Positions 34,045-45,339 of a stretch of DNA of 64,000 bases are shown here, in pieces. The DNA comes from Chrysoperla carnea (lineage: Eukaryota > Arthropoda > Insecta > Neuroptera > Chrysopidae). Below the pieces are notes generated by a model that worked only from the letters and a program-made list of their open reading frames with translations, was not told where the DNA came from and did no database searches. The DNA lies in contig NC_058339.1 in the NCBI RefSeq assembly GCF_905475395.1, positions 42,231,172-42,295,171 on the forward strand. Direction: 5' to 3'. The translations under genes and the position numbers were made by a program. Within the stretch, counting starts at the first letter, position 1, and every line of letters starts with the position of its first letter.

Positions 34045-37000
34045 TTTTACTAAAATTGTTTTAAATATATAAGTAGTGAATATTTTTGTTAAAGTTTAAG
34101 AGAACTTTCAAAATTTTTAATTTTCAAATACACTAATTTCCAAAAAAAAATAATGTTTTTTTCCCTTAATTATTTCTGATGCGTTTCATTTTTCCCTATT
34201 CAATCTAAGAACATTTTTCCCTGTTCAAAACTATTTAAAAAAATGTTATCAAATTAGGTTCGTGAAAAACTATTTTCTCAAAAATACACTATTATATTAG
34301 TTATTTTAAGAACAGAGTATGGATATCATGGGAAATTATATTATTGAGGGATTCTGATTATTTTTAAGGAAATATTTCAATTTGAATATGGTTAGGTTAG
34401 GCTCACAAGAAAAAACCCTTAATTTTAAAAAATGATACTGTCAATCACTTAAAATAAATAGTTAATGACAGTTATTCCTATAAATTAAATCTCATTCTTT
34501 AAAATTAAGATTTTCATTCGTATAATTCTTGAAACTTTTGCTTGTGGTGCTTCATTGTAAAAGCGCATCTTTAAGTGAATCTTTTTTCTCAGGATCCAAA
34601 TTTAATACATACTTTTTTCAGATTATTTGGACTGTAACTTAATCTTTAGTATTTCTCAAATCACTTGAGGAGGAAAAACATTACACTCCCCGTTGATAAA
34701 AATGTTGAAGAATACATTAAAAGATATTTAAACAAAAATTGTCATTGTATAATAAAAATGTATATTTTATATAATTGATAAATAAAATTGATAAAAACTT
34801 AATAATTTATTTTTTTATTACATATTATTATTACCTTATATTCAGTGGCGACATCATAAAACCATGTTTAAAACAAACACAAAACGAAAATTAATATTGA
34901 AGAGAAGAGAAAAGAAAAATATTTAATACACCACCAACTGTTTAATTATTTTATAGAAGCAATCCATATGACAACGAACAACTAGGCAGACAAGACACAA
35001 TAGATTTCATTAAAATAAACTTACAAAATGATGATTCTTAAGCAATTTAATTTATATACCAAGAGTCATCTTGAGAACCCTAAGACCTGGACCGTGACAA
35101 AGGAACCCTGGCAGTCAGGCCTTTAATCGTTCGCAGGACTTACATTACCTTTACAATTAATATTTATAGTAGTTCAACTGAGTCAAGTGTATCGTTAAAA
35201 TATCATTTAACGTTTTGGAACGAGGCTGGTTTTTGGGTAACTGTGGAAAATCTTTTCTAGATGGGAATAAAATTAAGTATTACATCTAAGTTTGGTGTGC
35301 GAATAACAAAAATAGGACATACCTTTCAGGGAAACGACATATATGAAAATCTGTTGTTTTGATGCTGTGAAAAGAATAGTTCAGCTAAATAACGAAATCT
35401 AGGTATATGTTTGGAAAGCTAAGTTTGTCAAAGTTTTCAAAAAATTCACCAAATGGTGTTTTGATTGTATCGGATCTGCGGGAGTAGAGCATTAGAATAT
35501 AGAAATATTATGAACCAAGATACCTACTCGCAGCAACTTTTCTGAATTTTTTCTTCAAGCTTTTTGATAAGATCACGTATGCAATGCACAGAAAATTAAA
35601 GCTTTCAATGCCAAGAAAAATCCTACGATTACCATCGATCAACTGAAGCTTACGATTTGTTCATGCACTCATTGCTATATAATATAGAAGTATCTTTATA
35701 CAATTAGAATAGTAACATATCCAAAGTATTCCACAATATCATAAATTCAACGATAATAAGTTCTTAAGGCATGGGGTGATTTCAGTACCTTACAGGGGAC
35801 GGATGATAAAAATTTATTATCAAACTTATAGCACTGTACCCCTATACAGCCCCTCCAAAATTACCTTGAGGGTTGAAAATCATTATATAGGCTCAGTTAG
35901 TATCAAGGAATTGATTTCTGGAGATGTCAACTTCCCAGCCCCATTTCGTCCTTTCTTCTGTCGTTTTTGTTTTACAGGATTAGTCTCACATCCAATCCAA
36001 CTTGGACTAGGAGATTGAAAAACAACATGTGAGATAAATTAGTGATAAAAAAATGTGTTTTGAGGCTGCTAACTTCTTAGCACTTTCATTATTAAAGTCA
36101 AAATATTATGTTTTTCACAGTTTTTAAGAATTTACGGACCTCTACAGCCCTCCCAAAGTGGTTTAGACGGTTTAAAATTTATTTGAGTGAGTTAAATTTA
36201 GTAACGTACTTTTTAGTTGTATCGACTCTCCCGCCTTCGTTTCCGCCTTTTTTTTATAAATATTTCATCTTCACAAAAACTTCCCATTTCAATATGTAGC
36301 ATTCAATAATACAAAATACCTAATGAACGGAAAATATAACTTAAGTATTGCGGCTCTGATGTTAAGCTTTTTTTCATTTTACTTCCAAATAAAATTTTAC
36401 TCTCTGCTTTCTTTAAATTACTTGTATATTTACAAGATCCTTGGTTGATATGCTTTCAGACAACACTCTCTACACATCAAAATGATATTGAATTCTTAAT
36501 TGTAATCACATTCATCACTCCATATTTTATAAGTCGATAGATGTTTTCAGTTTTCATTTAAAATGTATATTTTGATATTTTACAGAATAAAAATCGTGGG
36601 AATCACTTTAATATATGTATTTATCGACCCAATAACAGTGGGCTTTATTTTTTTGTAATGTAAATATAGATCTTTTTAAAATTTAAAATATGATATATCT
36701 CATATAGGTATGTAAGACAGTATACACTCACTGGGTACCTAAATATACTTAGATGTAATAATTATATGCAGAAGATTTAAAAAAAATCAAATAAGAAAAT
36801 ATTTATTTTATTATTTTATTAATAATTGTCATCATACATTTTATTTTTAATTACAAAATGTCTTACTTTTTAAACGATTTGTTATTTTTTTATTGTGTCT
36901 TGTTCTAAAAGGTTTTCCAATAAAAATGATATAAGTTTAAACTTAAACAAGCTATTCACGTAACTGTATAACCTTATTGTCACCACCATCATTTTTCCTA

Positions 37001-37449
37001 ATGAAGAAATTTACTTTTACTACAAACATCTTAGGGGTTCACATCGAAATCTAACGGAATAAGCTGAATTTTTGTACAAACCTTAATCCTCTACAAGTTT
37101 TATAAAAAATGTTAGCACGACTGCAGGCAAAGGAAACGAGATATTTTAAACAAACTTACTTTCACGGTCTATTGCTTTGGAAATCTAAAGATGCGCACAC
37201 GTTGCTGTATGTGACTTTTGAGACAACATTTGTACCGGTACCACTAATTCTGTTAGATTCCGAGGTTGACCACTTTTTTTGACTAAGTTGATCGGGTTAT
37301 TTTCATAACTGACTTTATCACTGCAATATATTTTACTACAGTAAAGATGTGTAGATTGGAAATTAAAACTCGCAACATTCGCCACTTACCCAGATCACTT
37401 TTTTAATTATGCAAATTCAAGAAATTTAAATATTAGTTTTATATAAAAA
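34045..37449. other. Gene-free stretch
   Basis: More than 3 kb between two R1 copies. No gene is confirmed. The frame at 35776-36018 starts at a non-ATG codon. About 35838-35890 and 36135-36185 share a TACAGCCC(C)TCC phrase, suggesting another low-copy repeat. Confidence 0.45.
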
Positions 37450-38030
37450 ACAAGTGAAAACAAACAATTGACTGAGTTAATTGTTGAAATACCATGCATA
37501 GACAATGTTGATTACTCTATCACAATACACATACATACATATCACACATACATAACTGATAATCCCATATTAATACATACTATAAAATAAGTATTTAATG
37601 TGTGCCCTCGTGAGTAAACAGTGATGTTTAAAAAAAATATTTCAAACAAAAGTTGTTTATTTTTTGATAAGGAACATTTTTCTACAATTAAACTTTTGTT
37701 CTATCTCTAACGGCTTACAATCAGGGTCCTACGGACCCAAGACCCAATTGACCTATGTTGCATTTACGAACCTCACTTTTTAAGTCCTGAACACACTGTA
37801 AAAATTTCAGCTTGATATCTTTTTTCGTTTTCGAGTTATCGTGTCCACCGACGGACAGACGGACGGACGGCGAGACGGACAACCGAAAATGGACTAATTA
37901 AGTGATTTTATGAACACCTATACCAAAATTTTGTTCGTAGCATCAATATTTTTAAGCATTACATACTTAAACTAAACTAGGACTAAACTTAGTATACCTT
38001 TCATATTACAGATATGCATGTTATAATTAT
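37450..38030 (+). repeat. Dispersed repeat R1, copy 2 (nearly full length)
   Basis: Taken as the reference orientation. It starts ACAAGTGAAAACAAACAATT, then AATACCATGCATAGACA, CCCTCGTGAGTAAACAGTG, TTCTATCTCTAACGG, AATTTCAGCTTGATATC, TTTTCGAGTTATCGTG, a run of GACGGACGGACGG, ATGGACTAATTAAGTGATTT, CACCTATACCAAAATTTTGT and CTTAGTATACC. The last about 20 bases found in other copies (TTTCATATACATGGTATAAA) are altered here. No open frame. Confidence 0.75.
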
Positions 38031-38919
38031 ATCACGGTATGAATGATTGTTTAGTTGATTTTCCACAACTTTCATCAAAATTTCCAGTATTTTTTCCATA
38101 TTTTATTATCATTCTTAATGGAAAACATCTTACTTTACTTTTTTATATTTATAAGAGTATATAAGTATACATAATATATAGGTATTTGAGTAGTAATCAT
38201 TTCAATATTTATATAACTACAGGGGTTGTATCTTTATTATTTATTTGTTTTTATTAATTAATAAGGATGCAAGTTAGTCGTATATTGCGTACAAAACAAA
38301 AACTCGTTAACAGAAAAAGCTCCATCACCAAAATCTTATTTCCCCCTCATTGAATGTTTGTTACTGTTAGATGCTTTGACTTTCTACAAAAACAAAAAAA
38401 TACCTTAACAAACAAAACTGCTTATAAACATGTGGTATTACAAAGGAGAATGAAAGCCTGAGAATTTGCTACCCCAAAGACTCTTCCTTGCCACAAACTC
38501 AACTTCTATTCCAATTCCATCAGAGCTCCAGGTTCTGTACAGTGGCTAAGTCTGTATTTTCAGGGAAAATATGACATACAACCAGGTAAAACGATTATAT
38601 ACGACATTTATTTCATTTAAAATGATAATTTATTCACGTTAATCTACAAGTCGTTATATAAACACTGTCGTTGGAGTGCTTTTTGTGCGCTTACAGCGTG
38701 CACGAAAAATTAATTTTTCATTTTTGTGCCTACGGAATGGAATGAATATTTATTTATTAATTTTATTATTTTTTAACTACCTTAAACCTAAATATCTGTT
38801 GGGATGATTAAAGTTAATAACTTGGATCCACAAAGATGAACTCAAGAAATTATATAATTCTGACTTAATTCTTCCCTTGCTTCAAGCTTGCCTTCCTTCA
38901 AAATTCGATTTATGGTTTA
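38031..38919. other. Gene-free stretch
   Basis: No gene or recognised repeat. Confidence 0.5.
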
Positions 38920-38975
38920 ACGCCTCATGTTCTTAAAAAGGGTGTTCCGTAAGGTCTCCTTCGAATTCGAATTCA
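38920..38975 (+). pseudogene. Very degraded possible reverse transcriptase fragment
   Basis: In frame, the bases read HVLKKGVP, a stop (TAA where CAA would give Q), then GLL. This resembles the LKGVPQGS stretch at 12349-12375 and the motif B region of non-LTR reverse transcriptases, with the Q codon mutated to a stop. Only about a dozen residues support it. Confidence 0.25.
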
Positions 38976-40599
38976 AATAATTCAAAATATACCAACACAG
39001 ATTCAATTACCATTCAGTTTTTTAGGATTATTTGCAACAACTTAAAGGTTTGTATAGGCGTAATTATCATGGCCGTTATCTAAGTTTCTTAGGTAACAAA
39101 CTCACTTTGACGAAACAATATATTTTCGCATTTTTAATCAATTTAATTAACAAAAAAAATAATACATCATTATTTTCAGCTCTTACTCTACCACCGCACA
39201 GCTTTTCAAATTGATTAGTCTTTGAAGGGTTTGGAGCTTTCAAATTTTAAAATTGTTCTAAATTTATATAATCAATTTTTTATTGCATGCACAAAATTGT
39301 ACCAATTTTATTCTTTTTGTGATTTTAAAAAATAAACCAAATATTTATTTTAAAGAGTCAAACGAAAAAAAATAACCGTACGCCAAACGTCATATACAGA
39401 CTACAGAGGGTTTGTGCAAAGTTTGCCACCACTCATTCATAAACAGATTTTGTTACATAAATAATAATACAACATGCTTTGTGGTTTCCAAAATTACCGA
39501 CTAATATCACATATCACAATCGTATAACATTTATCTATATATTACCGACAAAACATATACCATTACCTACCTATACCGATATTTTTTCATTAAAAATACG
39601 TATGGTTATTGTCAAAAATTGTCTATATTCTAAGCATCGTTTGCAATAATTTCTCTTTCAAGAAAAAAAGAAAGTTATCGACGATTTCTTTGATAGATTG
39701 TAAATATTTTGTAGCAAAAACCAGAGCTACAAGCTTTTTCAGTTGGGAAGTTTCCATTTTTAAAATTTTAATTATAGTTCTAAAAATCTCTGAAATGACA
39801 AAACGAAACAAAATTTAAATATTTTTGATAATGATCGATTCATAAAGCTTTGAAATTCGAGTATGATTTTTTCTTGGAATAAGTATCCTTATAAGTAGCT
39901 ACTTCAACCATAACAACGTACCTTATTTTGAGAATACACACTGATATGAATACATTCTTTAAAAAAATATTACATTTAGAGGTCATTATTTTCGCCCATA
40001 ATTTCGTCCAAATATTTGTTATCAAGTCGTAAAAATCATTTTGATGTACCCGTCAATATAAGGCAGATAATGATCTGAATATAAACAAGGATTGTCTATG
40101 ACGAATAATAATTTGGTGTGTAAATATAAAAAAGTTAAAAAGTTTTTAGTTTAGAAAAAGTCCTTTCTACAACCGGATAACGATAAAAAAACAATAATTT
40201 TGACAACTGGGAACTTTCTAATTCCACTTTGTGTTTAAAGCAGAAAACGAACGAGGCAGAGTAAAAGTTAATTGATACGATAATATTCACAGCAAAACAA
40301 GTGAAATTTAAAAAACCCCCGATAAATACGATTTATTTTTTGTATACCGATTTTTGGAAATTTAGCCATAAAATGTTCTCAATCAATGGTATGATGTCAT
40401 TGAGAAAATCACGGACGCACAGATAAACACTTAAAACTCATAACACTCCTTCTTTAATCAATATCAAAGTGATGGTCAAGGACATCAAATGAAATGAAAA
40501 GGATACTTAGAGAGCTATCATTTTTTGGGACAAATTTTTCGAAATATTTTAATTGAAATTGAAATATTAGAGTTGAGCCATGTTTATTTGACCATTCAT
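38976..40599. other. Gene-free stretch with repeat traces
   Basis: No gene seen. About 39968-40055 matches 27081-27170 (family R7), and further scattered similarity continues to about 40225. Confidence 0.45.
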
Positions 40600-40945
40600 T
40601 TCCATAGTAATTCATATGTTAAAATTATATGGCATGCCTTTCCAAACTGAATCGATTTTGAAGATCATCGCCAATTTTTTATTTTTTTCGGGTACAAAAC
40701 TCTAAGCTCGCACATGAAACATAGCTAAGAACACTCTCCGTTAAATAACCTTTCAAATGAAATCAAAAAAATCGATTTTGAAGATCATTTTTTAGTTTTT
40801 TCGAGAACGGAACTCTAAGCTCAAAACGATAAAATCGGTTCATCCGTTTAGACACTACGATGACACAGACAGACAAACACACAGACACACACACATAGCG
40901 ATCAAACTTATAACACCCCTTTTTTTTGTTCGGGGGTTAAAAAAT
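40600..40945 (-). repeat. Interspersed repeat R2, longest copy
   Basis: On the minus strand it starts with a TAACCCCCGAACAAAAAAAA block, then GGGGTGTTATAAGTTTGATC, GCTATGTGTGTGTG, CATCGTAGTGTCTAAACGG, and two tandem versions of a block with AATCGATTTT and GAGCTTAGAGTT, ending near GATTTTGAAGATCATCGCC (plus strand). It has no coding frame; the AC-rich run 40860-40905 is part of the family. Confidence 0.6.
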
Positions 40946-41635
40946 GAGCAACTTACAATAATTAACTGATATACACAATTGAAATAAAGCCAAATTATCA
41001 TTAAATTCATCCATGTCATACATTTCCTAGAAAATATATCTTATAAATTTGGTAACAGGATGTTTGTGCATTTGTATATTCATATAAAAACATCGGTATT
41101 TATTAGTAAGCTTTATGATATTAATATCTAATATTTACATACATAACATTTTTTGTAAATTTACAATAAAAAAAAAAAATACATGTAAAAAAAATTACAA
41201 AACTTTGCATATAAATTAATTCAACCCCTCCTCTTCTGATGTTTATTTATTTTCAAAATAAAAAATTTCGAAATATTACACACATAACACGCTTCAACGT
41301 CAACATAAAACATCATATGAAACAAAACTTCATATATCAAATGCACAGATTATATTACATATATTCATGTTATATAATTTACACAGCTCATATGCGTTTG
41401 GGATGTGCAAAGGGATATTATTTTATGCTTTTTTTTTACCGAGTAGTTCATGAAAAAGGTTGCAGTTTGATGAAAAGTATTTAAGTAACCCTTTTACGGT
41501 ATCATAACGGATCCCATGGTCTTAATGAGTCCCACCCCAGAACTGTCACTCTAACTTAAGACTTAATTATAAGACTCTCATTTAAATTATATCGGTAATT
41601 CATTAATTAAATAACTGGTCTATCCGCTTACATAA
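40946..41635. other. Gene-free stretch
   Basis: AT-rich; no gene seen. The frame at 41239-41484 lacks any recognisable motif. Confidence 0.5.
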
Positions 41636-42222
41636 TTTTTATACCATGTATATGAAATATATCAAGGTTTACTAAGCAAGTTTGTAACGCTTAAAAATAT
41701 TGATGCTATGCATAAAATTTTGGTATAGGTGTTCATTAAATCACCTAATTAGTCCATTTCCGGTTGTCCGTCTGTCTGTCTGTCTTCACGATAACCCAAA
41801 AACGAAAAAAGATATCAAGTTAAAATTATTACAGCGTGCTCATATCATAAAAAGTGAGGTCGGATTCGTAAATGAGCAACATTGATCAATTTGGTATTGG
41901 ATCCATAGGACCCATCTTGTAAAACGATAGAGATAGAACAATAAAAGTTTAAATATAAGTAATGTTTTTTATAAATAAACAAACAACTTTTGTTTGAAAC
42001 ATTTTTTCGAATACATCACTGTTTACTCGTGAGGGCACAAATTAGTTTCAAATATTGTATGTATGTATTAGATAGGAATATCAGTCATGTGTGTGTGACA
42101 TGTATGTATGTGTGGTTGTTCTTTACATATATGACATAAAAAAATAACGATTCTGTAATGAACACTGTCTATGTATGGTAATTCAACAATTAACTCAGTC
42201 AATTGTTTTTTTTTTTCACTTT
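41636..42222 (-). repeat. Dispersed repeat R1, copy 3
   Basis: Inverted relative to 37450. Begins TTTTTATACCATGTATATGA, includes ACCTAATTAGTCCATTTCCG, GTCCGTCTGTCTGTCTG, AAACGATAGAGATAGAAC, TTTACTCGTGAGGGCAC and ends GGTAATTCAACAATTAACTC near 42200. Almost the same layout as copies 1 and 2. Confidence 0.75.
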
Positions 42223-43679
42223 TATTTTCACATATATTTTTAACACACTCCTATATCGTATATAATACATTAATTAATAGTTCGTGCATCGTAACACATT
42301 TCGCTTCACACAATTTTTTTTTTATACTTATCAAAAAAATCCGTCAAATTTGTATTTTGTGAAAGCTGTAAGAAAATAACACTAATTAATAAGTAATTTG
42401 ATATACACATTATGTGGTTGACGATAACACACTAAGGAAGAATATGCTTGAATATTACTTATAACATTTCCTTTTAATAATATAATTTTTATTCATATGA
42501 ATAAAAAACTAAAATAAATAAATAAACAAATAAATATTCGTTGTGTGCGTAGTCATGGTAGGAGCAATAAAAACTATACCAGCGCTTCCAGTGAAAAATT
42601 TTGGCGATAAAGGAGGCTGTTATGATTAATTTGCAATTCTTTACATGTAAATGTTATAGAAATGTCAAATAAAAATTATTGAAAAAAACTAATTAATTAA
42701 ACTTAATGCATTAAAAATTGAGCAAATAAGAAATCAAATTGCACAAATATTATTTTTAAAATGTAAATTATCATAATTATTTATTTAAATTTGTGAGACA
42801 ATAATATTAAATTTTGAATGTATGTCATGAATGCAATCCATACAATTATATATGCGTCCATACAATTCTATAATTAAAGTAGTGTATCGTTACCATGGAA
42901 ACGCCTCCTATAAAACTCACACACGGAATAGATTGTTCCACTCTACAAAAATTTATATACCCACAGGCATGATAAAGACTACTGAGTGTTCAGAAAAGAG
43001 TGTTTGTTTCAATTAGTATTTTTAATGACTCGGAGTAAATGAGACTTCTTTATTATACTTATTCTTTGTGTACATATTTCGATGTATCAATGCTCTATTA
43101 TATTGTTAGATTCAAGGTACGTCACTATTCTCATTTGAAATTGTACCTCCTAAAACGGTTTGTTTAAAACTGGAATATGGTACTCACAAAAAACTCAATC
43201 ATACTGATTATGATTTTTAAAACAACATATAATTGGCAGCTTGTAAATAGGCAATAAAAGAAGAAACAATTTTTTTTACTTTTATTTTAGAAAATAAAGA
43301 CTTATTTTAGTTTATTCGAAAACAAAATCACATTGACACATTGACAATCAGTCTTCGGCCTCCTTGCATTTTCACAAAATACCCTCTTTTCAATATAAAT
43401 GCAGTAAATAAAGTTCAAAACAAAATTTACCCATGAAAATTCCCGATTTTTCATGGTAAAGCGAGGTGGAACACAGTGGAACACGGGGCAAAATGAAGCA
43501 ACCGTAATATTTATATATCTTATTTCACGAAAATTTCAGGACAAATTACACAGAATTATTATGTGAAGTAAACTTTTGTAATTGTGTAATTTTTTCTTAA
43601 ATTTTCTCATAATAGTTACAATAATTAGGATTATTTTATAGTGAACCACCTCCTCCTACAACACCCCCCCCCCTTTTTC
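42223..43679. other. Gene-free stretch
   Basis: No gene seen; the short frames at 42831-43016 and 43302-43484 carry no known motif. A run of nine C lies near 43666. Confidence 0.5.
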
Positions 43680-43853
43680 ACCCCCTAAACAAAAAGAGGA
43701 GTGCTATAAATTTGATAGCTATGTGTGTCTGTCTGTATTATTATTAAATAAATGGCAATTTAATGAAGAGTTTTCTTAACTATGTTTCAGGGTCCGTTCC
43801 CGAGACATTTTTCGGGTTTTTCTTTTAAATTTTGTAAATTTCACCTGTCTACT
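43680..43853 (+). repeat. Interspersed repeat R2, partial
   Basis: CCCCCTAAACAAAAAGAGGA, GTGCTATAAATTTGATAGCT, ATGTGTGTCTGTCTG, AGTTTTCTTAACTATGTTTCA and a CGGGTTTTTC...TTTTGTAAATTT ending parallel 14171-14350. Confidence 0.6.
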
Positions 43854-44471
43854 TTAGATTCTAGATTTTCACATATATGCATAAGGTCGGTAAAAAAACA
43901 TTCGAAAGTTATATAACTGAAACTGATGAGTGATATGATGCTAATGCAACCATTCAATCATTTTATCACACTTATTAAATAGTATACTAAAAAGAGAAAG
44001 AGAGACATAGATACACATTATACGAGGTTTTTTGCTTGATAATATTAATTTTATAAAATTTATTCACCTGTCAACATATGAATGAATCTTAAAATTAAAA
44101 AATTATAAGGTCAACCAAAAAAAAAACCAAACACACTCAATGTTGTTGTGGTTTGTGTTATTTTGTATACACCTATGTTAGTGTAAATTGTATGTTTCTC
44201 AAAAAAACAAAATAACACTTAACAAATTATTTAATGTTATCTGAAACAACATAATTAATAAAGCATATTACTTATATCATCACATGTAAGTTTTGAGTGT
44301 TCTCAAGTTAATTACCTTAATTAATTTCTGTTCATCGTATTTTGTACAGCAATTAATAAAAAAGTTAAGAATACAACTAAAGTAAGAGAATATATCTAAT
44401 CATACAAGATTAGAAATTTGTTATTTCACATTTTGAATGAACCATGTGAAATTCTAATAAATGTTAATATC
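43854..44471. other. Gene-free stretch
   Basis: AT-rich, no gene seen; it could hold the promoter of the candidate exon that follows, but no core promoter motif is clear. Confidence 0.4.
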
Positions 44472-44623
44472 ATGGCTGGAATGATACATCGGAAATTATC
44501 AGAGAAAAATTTTTCTAATTCCATATTACCTATAGTATGTGTCTTTCAAATACTTTGTATAATTTTTTCACAAGGGGACGTTTATAATTTTTCATCAACT
44601 ACGGCAGAAAAATTATTTGAAAT
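44472..44623 (+). CDS. Candidate first exon of a secreted protein (unidentified)
   Basis: The ATG at 44472 has a strong context (A at -3, G at +4). The frame reads MAGMIHRKLSEKNFSN, then a hydrophobic stretch SILPIVCVFQILCIIF, then SQG and a polar DVYNFSSTTAEKLFE. This is the layout of a signal peptide (basic start, hydrophobic core, small residues before a cut after SQG). A possible donor GTAAAC at 44624 would end the exon in mid-codon; without splicing the frame stops at once at TAA 44625-44627. The mature start (VY..ST...EKL.E) faintly recalls the N terminus of prolyl 4-hydroxylase alpha subunits, but that is guesswork. No downstream exon was found. It could be a chance frame. Confidence 0.3.
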
Positions 44624-44924
44624 GTAAACCATAAGAGTATGCGTTAAAATTTTTATTTTTATTCTATAATATTATAGTATGATACATTCGAAAACTATCA
44701 ACGTTTTCGATAGATTATTTTTAAACGGTTTCATTTTGGATATTACATTCCTAAAAAAAATGCTTTGAAAATACTTTTTTCTTATTATTTGAACAATATC
44801 TGGCACGGTGTTAATAATGGTCTGGCAATTATAATTTATATTGGTGTAAGTGAAATTTACAAAATTTTAAAATCGACCAACCCCCTTACCCTTTACTTGT
44901 TCTGGAAACATAAATAAAGACACT

Positions 44925-45035
44925 TCCAATCAAAGTTCCTTTCAAACAAACAAAACCGCATTGAAATCAATGGATCCGTTTAACAGCAACGGTGTCGATA
45001 GACAGATAGACACCACATGTAACACATGTAATGGT
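44925..45035. repeat. R2-type repeat fragment
   Basis: A CCTTTCAAACAAACAAAACC block followed by GGATCCGTTTAACAGCAACG and GACAGATAGACACC matches in order the end of the R2 family (compare 24946-25045 and 60055-60120). Confidence 0.4.
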
Positions 45036-45253
45036 AAAACTTAGAAGAATGATTTCTTTTTCTTTAACAATTTCGAGAAAACATATTAGTATACACAGTA
45101 GAAGTAACCGCTACAGGACCCGACATACATCATCCCTACTTTATTTCAATGAGCAAAGAAATATTCAAAATATAGCCGTTTTGAAATTAATTTATGTGAC
45201 CTAGCTCTTATATCAGTATGTGTGTTCAAATACTTTGTACATCATAATCATCT
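45036..45253. other. Spacer before tRNA-Asn
   Basis: No gene or repeat recognised. No extended match to the region upstream of the other intact tRNA-Asn is visible. Confidence 0.4.
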
Positions 45254-45273
45254 GCCTCCGTGGCGCAATTGGC

Positions 45274-45310
<37 letters not shown>

Positions 45311-45327
45311 GAGCCCACCCGGGGGCG
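45254..45327 (+). tRNA. tRNA-Asn: tRNA-Asn (GTT)
   Basis: A complete 74-base asparagine tRNA with anticodon GTT at 45288-45290. All four arms pair: the acceptor GCCTCCG with CGGGGGC, the D arm, the TTCGGC anticodon stem with GCCGAA-type partners and the T stem around TTCGAGC. The discriminator is G (45327), CCA is not encoded and there is no intron. Internal A and B boxes are consensus. It differs from the gene at 19934-20007 by one D-loop base and lies in the opposite orientation. A T7 terminator follows closely. Confidence 0.97.
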
Positions 45328-45332
45328 AAATA

Positions 45333-45339
45333 TTTTTTT
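45333..45339 (+). terminator. Pol III terminator of tRNA-Asn
   Basis: Seven T, five bases after the tRNA 3' end. Confidence 0.85.

Noticed and set aside
35776-36018. 80-codon frame with a PFRPFFCRFCF stretch
   Set aside because: Begins at a non-ATG codon, repeat-like phrases inside, and no known domain.
37850-37890. GACGGACGG run considered as a minisatellite
   Set aside because: The same run occurs at the same place in other R1 copies, so it is part of that family.
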